Shown here piece after piece: positions 28,550 to 36,987 of a stretch of DNA of 64,000 nt. A program made the position numbers and the translations under genes. Below the pieces are notes generated by a model. The model was not told the DNA's origin. It saw only the letters and a list, made by a program, of their open reading frames with translations, and searched no databases. The first letter of the stretch is position 1; each line of letters starts with the position of its first letter. This DNA comes from Natronobacterium texcoconense (GTDB taxonomy: Archaea; Halobacteriota; Halobacteria; Halobacteriales; Natrialbaceae): positions 42,915 through 106,914 of the forward strand of contig NZ_FNLC01000002.1 in the NCBI RefSeq assembly GCF_900104065.1, written 5' to 3'.

Positions 28550-30193
28550 TTAGTCCGACGCTTCGAAGTGCGCCTGCCCTCGCTCCGTGAACTCCTCTCG
28601 CGAGATGTCGTCGGATAGCAGCGCCTCGAGGTCGTCGCCGACCCGCTCGGCTGCGATCGCGTCCGGATAGACGACGCCGGTCGCGCCGCGCTTGAGGAAC
28701 TCGGCCGCCGCATCCGTGTTCTCGACGCGAACGATCCGTGGCGTCTCCGTCTCGAGGTCGACCACCGTCTCGGCCCGATCCCGTTCCGGCGTCAGCGAGA
28801 TAACCACTGCGGCGTCCTCGAGTTGCGCCAGTTCCCAGACCCGGTCGTTCAGCACGTCGCCGTAGATGTAATTGTCACACTCGTCGCGGATCTCCTCGAA
28901 CAGCACGGGGTTGTCCTCGAGAACGACGATCGGGCGCTCGAGTCGGGTGCAGGCCTCGATCACCTGCCGGCCGCCGTGCTGGAAGTCGACGACGATGACG
29001 TGATCCTCGAGTCCCTCGGTGACCTGGGTGCGTTCGCCAAGCGGTTCGCCGAGTGCGCGAACGACGCCGCGGTTGCGCAACTGGCGGTTGATCTCACCGG
29101 CGTGGCGGCTCGTGTAGGTCGCGACGATCATCGTGACGGCGGTCGCGAGGACGATCGCGTCGAACAGCGGCCGGACGATCGTCTCCGCGGCGAGTGCCTC
29201 GATCGCGATAAACAGCGTGAACGTACTGATCTGGTCGAGCGTGAGGCCGGTGAGGATCGACGTTCGACCGTCGAACCCGCCGCGAAGCAGAACGAACGCG
29301 ACGATCAGGGGGTTCAGTACCAGAACTGCGACGATCAGGGTCGTCGCGTAACCGATCGTCTCGAGTCCCGGTATCGTGAGCAACGCGCCGACGGTGACGA
29401 AGAAGATCGGCGTGAAGAAGTCCTCCAGGTCGTCGATCGTGTCCACGAGCTCGAGCGAGTGGGGGTAGTCGTCGGCGATGGCGATGCCGGCGGCGAACGC
29501 GCCGACGACGATCGAGAGGTTCGCGGCCTCGGCCAGTGCGATGAATCCGATCGCGAAGGAGATGCCGACGAGCATCATCACCTCCGGATCGCCGCGCAGT
29601 CTGGCGGTCAGGCGATGGAAGAGGTAGTAGCGGATCACGAGCGCGAGCGCGAGCATGCCGGCTGCGACGGCGAACTGCTCTATGGCCGGTTCCGTGGCGT
29701 AGACGAACGCGGAAAGTGCGAGCACGGCCAGGACCCCGAGGACGTCCTCCGTGAAGTGGATCGATTCGGCGAGCAGTTCGTACGTCGGCTGGGCCTCGCC
29801 GGTGTCGTCGAGGTAGCTCGTCGCGACGAGCGACGAACTCAGGGCGGCGGCGATGCCGAAATAGACGGCGTTCACTGAATCGAGTCCGAACGCGAGCCCG
29901 GCCCCGAACCCGAGTACGCCAACGATCGAGGCCTGCAGGACTCCGACTGTAACGCTGATTCGCCCTCGAGAGCGGACCGCCTCGAGATCCACGTGAACGC
30001 CGAACAGCAAGACGAGAAACGCGATCCCCCACTGGGCGAGATCGAGCAATGCTCCCTCGTCGATCACCGTCCCGGCGACGACGCCAGCAAGCAGGTAAAA
30101 CGGGATCACGGGGAGCCCTCGCTGGGCGGCGACGACCAACAGGACTGCGGCGAGGCCGAAGATCAGCGTCAGCGCGAGCAGGATCTCATACAT
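28550..30193 (-). CDS. Kef-like CPA2 cation:proton antiporter, subunit B of pair 4
   Basis: 547 residues from the ATG at 30193, overlapping the A gene by 8 nt. The site residue pair is Glu149-Asp150 (IHFTEDVLGV), the fourth variant in this cluster. The late helix has Asn294 (LVLNPLIV). Unlike the other B subunits its RCK loop is degenerate (VVDFQHGGRQ in place of VVGYGRxGRR), so nucleotide sensing may be lost or changed. The C-terminal half ends in acidic and His-containing segments. Confidence 0.91.
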   Translation of the reverse strand: MYEILLALTLIFGLAAVLLVVAAQRGLPVIPFYLLAGVVAGTVIDEGALLDLAQWGIAFLVLLFGVHVDLEAVRSRGRISVTVGVLQASIVGVLGFGAGLAFGLDSVNAVYFGIAAALSSSLVATSYLDDTGEAQPTYELLAESIHFTEDVLGVLAVLALSAFVYATEPAIEQFAVAAGMLALALVIRYYLFHRLTARLRGDPEVMMLVGISFAIGFIALAEAANLSIVVGAFAAGIAIADDYPHSLELVDTIDDLEDFFTPIFFVTVGALLTIPGLETIGYATTLIVAVLVLNPLIVAFVLLRGGFDGRTSILTGLTLDQISTFTLFIAIEALAAETIVRPLFDAIVLATAVTMIVATYTSRHAGEINRQLRNRGVVRALGEPLGERTQVTEGLEDHVIVVDFQHGGRQVIEACTRLERPIVVLEDNPVLFEEIRDECDNYIYGDVLNDRVWELAQLEDAAVVISLTPERDRAETVVDLETETPRIVRVENTDAAAEFLKRGATGVVYPDAIAAERVGDDLEALLSDDISREEFTERGQAHFEASD

Positions 30194-31901
30194 CGCTCTC
30201 ACCTCCCGGTGCCGTGTCGGGCTCGCGTGGCGAGCCGTCCCGTGCGCGGTCGTTGAGTTCGGCGAGTCGTCGTTCGAACGCCTCGCGGTCGTCGACGCGC
30301 TCGAGCAGTTCGCGCAACTCCTCGCCGACGAGTCCGCGACCGACGACGACGTAGTCGGCGCCGCTCTCGTACAGCACCGTGGCCTCGTCCTCGGTGGTAG
30401 CCACGACGACAGTCAGCGCGTCCGGGGCGTCCTCGACCAGTCGGAGGTTGACGTCGAGTCGTTCCGCGGCGCTGACGACGACATCGGCACCGGAGACGTT
30501 CGCCTCCTGCCGGACGTCGCCGTGTCTGGCGTTGCCGAAGAGGAAGCCGTGTTCTGCGTCCTGTAACTCCTCGACGTACTCGGCTCCGTGTTCGACGAAG
30601 ACGATTTCGTCGACCGTGGACTCGAGGACGTCCGCGAGTTCGCCCGTCAATCGGCTGTAGCCGACGATCACCGCGTGATCCTCGTACTCGACTGGGGTCG
30701 CTTCGACCGTGTCTTCTCGCTCGAGTCGCTGCAAGAGGGGTTCGACGGCCGCGTAGATCTGCCGGTTGTAGATGACGTAGTAGGTCGAGATCGGCATCGT
30801 GATCAGCGCCATCAAGCTGAGGAAGCCGAGGATTCCTTCCTCGATGAATCCCTGGTCGACCGCGAGCGCCCCCAGTACGAGCGAGAACTCGCTGACCTGG
30901 AGCATCGAGATCGTTCCCAGGAAGGAGGTCTCGACATCGAACCGCTGGCTGTAGAACAGCGAGAAGACGATGAAGAAGTTGACGACGATCAACAGGACCG
31001 ACGCGGCGATGGCTTCCTGCCAGTACTCGAGCAGCTGGTCGACCTCCATCTGGAGCGCGATCGAGGCGAAGAAGACGGCGATGAAGAAGTTCGTCGCCGG
31101 CCGCATGCGCTCTTTGAGCTCCGTGCTGTAGGGGAGTTGCGCGAGCGCGAGCCCCGCGAGGAAGGCACCGATCTCGATGGACAGCTCGAGCGTCTCGGCG
31201 GCGAAGATGAAGACGAACGCCCACGCGATGCCGACGGTAAAGAGCGTGCTCTTGTTGGCGGCGCTCGCTCGCAACAGCGCGGGCAGGAAGTACTTGCTGG
31301 CGAGGTAGGCGACGACGCCGATCGCGCCCATCAGGAGGAAGACGCGCCCGATGCTGAACGCGATCTCACCGACATCGTCGACGGTGCCGACCGCCAGGAT
31401 CGCAAGCGCCATCACGAGATAGATGTCCTGGAAGATGAGGACGCCGACGTCGACCTTGCCGTACAGCGACTTCAGGTCGTCCTTGTCGCCGAGAACCTTG
31501 ACGATGATCGGCGTCGCGCCGAACGTCGTCGCGAGCGCGATCATCAGCGACTGGAAGAGGGTGAAGCCGAGCAGGAGTGCGACCGCGGTCGACGCGATCG
31601 CCTGCAGGATCGCCTGGCCGACGGCGATCGCGCCGACCGGACGCGCTATCTCCCGAATGTCGTCGAACCGCATCTCGATTCCCAGCAGAAAGAGGAGGAA
31701 GCCGAGTCCGAGTTCCGAGACGATCTCGATCAACTGGTCTTCCGTGACGATCTCGAGGCCGATCGGCCCGACGACGACGCCGGTCAGGACGTACGCGACG
31801 ATCGTCGGCTGTTTCGTCAGCCTGGCGACGTAGCTCAGAACCGTCGCGGCGACGATGAGCAACGCGAAGTCGGTCGCCAGCGCGATCCCGCCTAGTGACA
31901 T
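30186..31901 (-). CDS. Kef-like CPA2 cation:proton antiporter, subunit A of pair 4
   Basis: 571 residues. Gln158-Asp159 (LIFQDIYLVM) and FGATPIIVKVLGDKDD place it with the pair 3 A subunit. The RCK loop is GYSRLT, again lacking the second and third Gly. A Lys-poor, Arg/Glu-rich tail closes the protein. Methylglyoxal synthase lies 172 bp upstream on the same strand and no clear terminator separates them, so mgsA, A4 and B4 may be one transcript; this needs RNA evidence. Confidence 0.92.
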   Translation of the reverse strand: MSLGGIALATDFALLIVAATVLSYVARLTKQPTIVAYVLTGVVVGPIGLEIVTEDQLIEIVSELGLGFLLFLLGIEMRFDDIREIARPVGAIAVGQAILQAIASTAVALLLGFTLFQSLMIALATTFGATPIIVKVLGDKDDLKSLYGKVDVGVLIFQDIYLVMALAILAVGTVDDVGEIAFSIGRVFLLMGAIGVVAYLASKYFLPALLRASAANKSTLFTVGIAWAFVFIFAAETLELSIEIGAFLAGLALAQLPYSTELKERMRPATNFFIAVFFASIALQMEVDQLLEYWQEAIAASVLLIVVNFFIVFSLFYSQRFDVETSFLGTISMLQVSEFSLVLGALAVDQGFIEEGILGFLSLMALITMPISTYYVIYNRQIYAAVEPLLQRLEREDTVEATPVEYEDHAVIVGYSRLTGELADVLESTVDEIVFVEHGAEYVEELQDAEHGFLFGNARHGDVRQEANVSGADVVVSAAERLDVNLRLVEDAPDALTVVVATTEDEATVLYESGADYVVVGRGLVGEELRELLERVDDREAFERRLAELNDRARDGSPREPDTAPGGESDV

Positions 31902-32073
31902 CGTGGGAGTTCGAGAGCGTCGAAAACGGGTGCCAGTCGTCGACCATCTCCCGCACGTTCCATGAGCAAAACTGCACCGACGGCTAGCAAGAGTAGTGGC
32001 CGGCTACAGGCCAGTAATCCGTTCGTAGCTCCGATTTCGGCGGTCGAATCGCTCGCCTCGAGGACGCCCCGGG

Positions 32074-32442
32074 TCACTCCGCGAACCCCTCGATCAGGAA
32101 CTCGGCCGACGAGAGGTTCGTCGCCAGCGCGGTGTCGTGGACGTCACAGATCCGAAGGAGTGCGGAGATATCGGGCTCGTGTGGCTGTGCTCGGAGCGGG
32201 TCCCGGAGGAAGACGATCCCGTCGAGATTGCCCGCAGCGACCTCTGCACCGATCATCATGTCCCCACCGAGCGGGCCCGATTCCTTCCGGTCGACGTCGA
32301 GGTCGGTCTCCTCGAGCAGCCGTTTCCCGGTCGTTCCGGTCGCGATCAGGTCGTAGTCTCGCAACTGGCTCTCGTGGGTCTGTGCGAACTCGACGAGTTC
32401 CGGTTTCTTCTCGTCGTGAGCGATGAGCGCGATCCGGGTCAT
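32074..32442 (-). CDS. mgsA: Methylglyoxal synthase
   Basis: 122 residues. It converts dihydroxyacetone phosphate to methylglyoxal and phosphate. Family residues align with the E. coli enzyme at a constant offset of ten: His9, Asp10, Lys13, the phosphate loop GTTG (36-39), Asp61 in SGPLGGD, Asp81 in FLRDPL, His88 and Asp91 in PHEPD. The core is complete and no extension is present. The ATG at 32442 begins the first strand TRIALIAHD. It is divergent from a glyoxalase-like gene (97-bp gap) and upstream of Kef-like pair 4, a context that recalls methylglyoxal stress control. Confidence 0.93.
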   Translation of the reverse strand: MTRIALIAHDEKKPELVEFAQTHESQLRDYDLIATGTTGKRLLEETDLDVDRKESGPLGGDMMIGAEVAAGNLDGIVFLRDPLRAQPHEPDISALLRICDVHDTALATNLSSAEFLIEGFAE

Positions 32443-32539
32443 ACGGGACGGACGGTCGCCAGCCGAATAATCGTGGGACCGGGATGTGCCCGCTCCCGGA
32501 GTCGAACGTTTTTCGTCGCTCCCTGTCGCACCGACGAGC

Positions 32540-32965
32540 ATGGCACGCCCCGAACTCGACGGCCACCACGTCGGCATCACCGTCAACGACCTCGAGACCG
32601 TCCTTCCGTTCTACCGCGACGTCCTCGGACTCGAGGTGATCGACCGGTTCGAGGTCGGCGGCGAGGCGTTCTCCGACGCGGTCGACGTCGAGGACGCGAG
32701 CGGACGCTTCGCGCATCTTTCGGCCGGCGATACCCGGATCGAACTCGTCGAGTACGAGCCCGAAGCGCGCGGTTCGCCGGCGGCAGGGCTCAACCAGCCC
32801 GGCGCGACCCACGTCGCCCTTGCGGTCGACGACCTCGAGTCGTTTTACGCCGAGTTGCCCGACGACGTCCGGACGATCAGCGAACCGCGGACGACCGAGA
32901 GTGGGACGACGATCTGCTTTCTCCGGGATCCCGAGGAGAACCTGGTCGAGTTGCTCGAGAGCTGA
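32540..32965 (+). CDS. VOC-family protein, glyoxalase-I-like
   Basis: 141 residues forming two beta-alpha-beta-beta-beta modules. Metal ligands can be read as His10, Glu68, His91 and Glu137, the glyoxalase I set. Glyoxalase I isomerises the thiol adduct of methylglyoxal to a lactoyl-thiol. Haloarchaea use gamma-glutamylcysteine rather than glutathione, so the cosubstrate would differ. A methylmalonyl-CoA epimerase or other VOC activity cannot be excluded. Its divergence from mgsA over 97 bp supports a methylglyoxal role. Confidence 0.85.
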   Translation: MARPELDGHHVGITVNDLETVLPFYRDVLGLEVIDRFEVGGEAFSDAVDVEDASGRFAHLSAGDTRIELVEYEPEARGSPAAGLNQPGATHVALAVDDLESFYAELPDDVRTISEPRTTESGTTICFLRDPEENLVELLES

Positions 32966-33083
32966 TCTGTTCGGTTTCGAGACTCCCTCGAGTCGTTACT
33001 GACAGAGAGTAGCAGGCCAGATCGTAGTTTGCCTCGGTGCCATTCAGTAATGACAGGTGCCTAACAAAACCCAGAGTCCTACT

Positions 33084-33509
33084 CTAGCGAGCAACCAGGA
33101 CGACCCCGATAACTGCGAATACTATTCCAGCAAATCTGGTTATCGTGATTTCGTCTCCAAGGATAGCGATACCGATGAGAGCCGCGACGACGAAGTACAT
33201 CGCACTGAGAGTCGAGACGATGGTTGTTGACCCTCCGGAGAGGCCGATGTACATCGAAATCAGGCCGATTCCGGTGAACAATCCGGCCGTAGCAGCGAGT
33301 AGACCCCCTCTCGCAGTAATGGCAAGCGAGGCGTCTGAAACGAGGATGTATCCGAGTGCAAGGGGCGCCGCAACGAGATAGGAGATCGCGGCGGCCGTCC
33401 TCGGATCGATAGACTCCGACGCAGCGTTACCCAGGACGACCCAGATTCCCCAGGTGACCATTGTAATCGAGCCAAAGAACACAGCCGAATCTATCTCGGG
33501 AAACCCCAT
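33084..33509 (-). CDS. Small EamA-domain membrane protein
   Basis: 141 residues, about five helices, a single EamA repeat rather than the usual two. The N-terminal FGSITMVTWGIWVVLGNAA and the C-terminal LSAMYFVVAALIGIAILGDE are recognisable. A one-domain EamA protein must dimerise to form a transporter. Its DNA is visibly lower in GC than its neighbours, with more A/T third positions, which suggests recent acquisition. The substrate is unknown. Confidence 0.8.
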   Translation of the reverse strand: MGFPEIDSAVFFGSITMVTWGIWVVLGNAASESIDPRTAAAISYLVAAPLALGYILVSDASLAITARGGLLAATAGLFTGIGLISMYIGLSGGSTTIVSTLSAMYFVVAALIGIAILGDEITITRFAGIVFAVIGVVLVAR

Positions 33510-34025
33510 CAGTGTGTACTCCGACCGTGCGACCGAAAAGCGTCTCCCTTTCGTATTTGTAGGTCTTCAATTGCAGAGTTGAGCGCGCTGGTTCACAGTA
33601 TCTGGGGCATAGCTCAACAAAACCGTCGACAATTGATCGATGGTTAGCCGCTCAGTTCCACATGTATTGATTAGCTGATTCAGAGGACCGGGCGCGAACT
33701 AATCTCTAAACCTCCACGACGATCTCAACATGTCCGTGGGCAGCCACACTGGGCCTGACGTGACACACTAATCCCTGTGTCTCGAGCGGAAAACTCCTGA
33801 AACAGTCGTACCGAGCGATCCGACTTTCTGCTCACGCGCCAACTAGGGATTCCACGTCCTCCCCAGCCGACTCGCTCGCTGGCTCACGGCCGCCGGCCGT
33901 TCGCCTCCCGCTCGCTCGCCCCTCGCGGGCCGTCGACCCGCGGTTCGTCGGCGACTCACCGCGGTTCAGCCGCGCCACCGCCCAGTATAGCAACCTTTTC
34001 GACCATCGCGGCGTCACTCGCTGTC
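33510..34025. other. Intergenic region upstream of pyrF with a GC-rich inverted segment
   Basis: This 516-bp gap has no convincing gene. The left 300 bp is comparatively AT-rich. From about 33870 to 33975 the DNA becomes extremely GC-rich with short overlapping palindromes (cggccgccggccg, cctcgcgggccg), which gives an Arg-rich antisense frame that I do not regard as a gene. A TATA-like cagtatagc lies about 40 bp before the pyrF ATG. The segment could be a decayed mobile-element end, but nothing proves it. Confidence 0.4.
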
Positions 34026-34823
34026 ATGAACTTCTTCGATCGACTGCACGACCGCATCCGGACGGTCGACAGCGTCGTCAGCGTCGGTCTCGACCCCGAC
34101 CTCGACCGGATTCCCGACCACCTCGAAGAGTACGACCTACCCCGCTGGGCGTTCAACCGGCGGATCATCGACGCCACGCACGAACACGCCGCCGTCTACA
34201 AGCCGAACGCGGCCTTCTACGAGGATCCCGACGGCTGGCGCGCCCTCGAGGAGACCATCGCCTACGCACACGGAAAGGACGTCCCCGTCCTGCTGGACGC
34301 CAAACGAGCCGACATCGGCAACACGACCCGACAGTACGCCCAGATGCTCGAGAAAGTCGACGCGATCACGGTCAACCCCTACATGGGCCGGGACTCCCTC
34401 CAGCCGTTTCTGGCCGACGAGGAGTCGGGCGTGTTCGTCCTCTGTCGGACCTCGAACCCTGGCGGCGAGGACCTTCAGGACCTGGAACTCGAGACCGGTG
34501 AACCCGTCTACGAACGCGTCGCCGCACTCGCGGACCTGTGGAACGAGAACGACAACGTGGGGCTCGTGGTGGGGGCGACCAAGCCCGAGGAACTCGAGGA
34601 ACTGCGCGAACAGGTACCCGACCTCCCGTTCCTCGTCCCTGGCGTCGGCGCACAGGGTGGCGACGCCGAGGCTGCAGTCGAGTACGGGCTGGCCGACGGC
34701 GTCGGACTGGTCAACTCCTCGCGTGGGATCATTTTTGCCGGTGAGGAGCACGGCGAAGAGTTTGCGACCGTGAGCGGACGAGCCGCAAAGCGCCTCAAAG
34801 AACGGCTCAACCAGTATCGGTAG
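34026..34823 (+). CDS. pyrF: Orotidine 5'-phosphate decarboxylase (class 2 type)
   Basis: 265 residues, the length of the longer (TIGR02127-like) form. It decarboxylates OMP to UMP, the last step of de novo pyrimidine synthesis. The catalytic strand is LLDAKRADIGNT with its Lys and two Asp. Phosphate-binding segments near the C-terminus are VPGVGAQGGD and NSSRGIIFA. PyrB and PyrI, the committed step, lie 25 kb downstream at 59.7-61.1 kb, so the pathway is dispersed. Confidence 0.94.
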   Translation: MNFFDRLHDRIRTVDSVVSVGLDPDLDRIPDHLEEYDLPRWAFNRRIIDATHEHAAVYKPNAAFYEDPDGWRALEETIAYAHGKDVPVLLDAKRADIGNTTRQYAQMLEKVDAITVNPYMGRDSLQPFLADEESGVFVLCRTSNPGGEDLQDLELETGEPVYERVAALADLWNENDNVGLVVGATKPEELEELREQVPDLPFLVPGVGAQGGDAEAAVEYGLADGVGLVNSSRGIIFAGEEHGEEFATVSGRAAKRLKERLNQYR

Positions 34824-35100
34824 CCGTTCGGACGGATTGGAACGTGGTTCTCGTCCTTTCTCCGCGGTATCCGACGGGAGAGCACTGCCGACTGGCCGGT
34901 GCCAGCAATCAGTTCACCAAAACCCCTAGTCGATAGTGACCGTCAGCCGGAAGACTTATTCCCATTACTTGAAATTTTCTGCATATCCAGACTCGAGAAG
35001 CCGAACCGATACGCCACAACACGCCTGCACGCCGGTACCCGTGTGGGCCGATATGGTGTCAACCGACCAATGAGAGCGAACGACGACCGATATACGATAT

Positions 35101-36975
35101 ATGACAATCGGCCCCGTATTCCGTAACCGGAACGTGTCCCTGGTAGCGATTGTAGCCCTCTCCGTTATCGTTTTGCTCGCGGCTGTTGCAGGTGGCGCGG
35201 CCGCGGACACCGATCCGTACGACGATGGGATAGCATATGATCTGCAGAACAACACCGCAGGAGCCGACGAACCGGCCTTCGAACCCGTCGGCAACTCCGA
35301 CGAAGATACAAACGCTACCGACAGTGCCTCGATCGAATTCGTCGGCAACGTCTCCGCTGAAAGCGGTGGGACGATCGATATCGCAGTCTCGCTCGAGCAC
35401 ACAGACCGTGGTTACGTCCAGATGGTCGACACCGAGGCGACGCAGTTCCAGGCCGTTACGGGATTCGAGTCCGAAGACGGAACCGTCGACGAGGCCGTAA
35501 TCCAGTTCAACACCTACGCGCCGAACGACGGCGACTCGTGGCGCGTCCACCCCGATTACGAGGGCGACATCGCGCTCACGGGGCCACAGTACGCGAGCGC
35601 TGCGGACCACGACGGCCCGCTCGAGGTCGGCTCGTACGGGATCGTCACTGGACTACAACTCGATGACTCGTACAGGAACCCCGTGATCGAGGCCGGATAC
35701 GACACCGACACGACCTTTTTCGACGTAACTCAGCCGACGCCGGCGACGGGGATCAACGTCTCGACCGCACCGATCGGCGAGGATCTCGAGGAGTACGACG
35801 GATATCAGGACGCACCGATCACGAACCGCCCGGACGTCGCCGCCGGCGACGAACTCCTGGTTTCTGTCGACGGGTTCGACCGAGCCGGTTTCGTCCAGTC
35901 ACTCGACGGTAAAGAGTCGATCGGCGACGAACTCGCCGACGAGAAAATCTCCCTCACGATCGTCGAACAGGCGAGCTGGTGGTACGTCGAACCCAAGGTC
36001 TGGTCGACGAACCCCGCCGATGCAGCCGAAGACGACGTCCACCACGTGGACGCCACCGCAGTCTACACGGAACCGAACCACTACGACGGCACCCTCGCAC
36101 TTCGACTCGCGTACGACGACGCCGACGAACCGCTCGAAGCCGGCGGATACGACCTGCACTACGAAATCGGTGAAAACAGTTCGCTCGTCGACGAAACACA
36201 CGACTTCGAAACCGAGTTCGAAATCGTCGAACCGACCCTCGAGTGGAACGACAGCGCCCAGGAGGTGCCGAACGCGGACAACACGACGGTAACCGGGACG
36301 ACCACTCTCGCGCCCGGTAGCTCGATCACCACCGGCGCTCGTTCGGCCGGAACCTTCACCGACGCCAGGGACGCCGTCGTCGAACCCGACGGCACCTTCA
36401 CTGCTTCCTACGACTTCAGCGAATACGAGGCCGGCCTCGAGTTCGTCCTCGAGGCGTACGCCACCGATCGAGACGCCTACGACTCTCCCGACGCACTCGA
36501 AGACGAGATTCGCACCGTTCTCGTCAGCGGCACCTATTCACCGGTAGAGCTCGAGACCGACGCGCCCAGCGAGGTCGAGCACGGGGACACCGCTTCGATC
36601 GACGTCACCGTCAGCAACGACGAGAATCGAACCACCGACGCCGACGTTACCGTCGTAATCGGCGGTGAAGACGTCGAGGAGACCACGATCTCGCTCGAGG
36701 GTGGCGAGCAGTGGGACGACAGCTTCGAGTTCGATACGACCGTCGAAGGCGACGTCAGATGGGCGGTCACTGCTGGTGATCTAACCGAAAGTGGGACCCT
36801 GACTGTCGTCGAGGAAGAGCAAGACGAGGAAGACGACATCGTCGCCGACGACGACAGTGTTCCTGGTGGCGAAGACGACGATATCGACGAGGAGGCGACG
36901 CCCGGATTCGGGGTCACTGCGGTCATCGTCGCTTTGCTTGTTGCTGGTATAGTGGCCCGTTTTCAGCGGAGCTGA
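35101..36975 (+). CDS. Surface protein with PGF-CTERM anchor
   Basis: 624 residues. An N-terminal signal peptide (SLVAIVALSVIVLLAAV) precedes a large acidic beta-rich ectodomain with Asn-x-Ser/Thr sites. Around residue 480 begins a CARDB-like beta sandwich (SEVEHGDTASIDVTVSNDEN). The tail is an acidic linker (EEQDEEDDIVADDD) followed by PGFGVTAVIVALLVAGIVAR, the PGF-CTERM signal processed by archaeosortase ArtA. The ectodomain resembles the surface-domain proteins related to S-layer glycoprotein, but I cannot name its ligand. It converges on the nitric oxide synthase gene. Confidence 0.88.
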   Translation: MTIGPVFRNRNVSLVAIVALSVIVLLAAVAGGAAADTDPYDDGIAYDLQNNTAGADEPAFEPVGNSDEDTNATDSASIEFVGNVSAESGGTIDIAVSLEHTDRGYVQMVDTEATQFQAVTGFESEDGTVDEAVIQFNTYAPNDGDSWRVHPDYEGDIALTGPQYASAADHDGPLEVGSYGIVTGLQLDDSYRNPVIEAGYDTDTTFFDVTQPTPATGINVSTAPIGEDLEEYDGYQDAPITNRPDVAAGDELLVSVDGFDRAGFVQSLDGKESIGDELADEKISLTIVEQASWWYVEPKVWSTNPADAAEDDVHHVDATAVYTEPNHYDGTLALRLAYDDADEPLEAGGYDLHYEIGENSSLVDETHDFETEFEIVEPTLEWNDSAQEVPNADNTTVTGTTTLAPGSSITTGARSAGTFTDARDAVVEPDGTFTASYDFSEYEAGLEFVLEAYATDRDAYDSPDALEDEIRTVLVSGTYSPVELETDAPSEVEHGDTASIDVTVSNDENRTTDADVTVVIGGEDVEETTISLEGGEQWDDSFEFDTTVEGDVRWAVTAGDLTESGTLTVVEEEQDEEDDIVADDDSVPGGEDDDIDEEATPGFGVTAVIVALLVAGIVARFQRS

Positions 36976-36987
36976 CTGCTCGACGCC

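Noticed and set aside
30588..31895. 435-codon plus-strand frame over antiporter A4
   Set aside because: Composition is almost only Asp, Glu, Arg, Leu and Val, the mirror of hydrophobic codons on the other strand.
31892..32077. Minus-strand 61-codon frame between mgsA and antiporter A4, GTG overlapping the mgsA stop by 4 nt and containing one hydrophobic stretch
   Set aside because: It overlaps the A4 start by 10 nt, uses a GTG, and its ends look random; possible but not strong enough to call.
33832..34017. Minus-strand 61-codon Arg-rich frame upstream of pyrF
   Set aside because: Generated by the GC-rich palindromic segment; no start signal and it covers the pyrF promoter.
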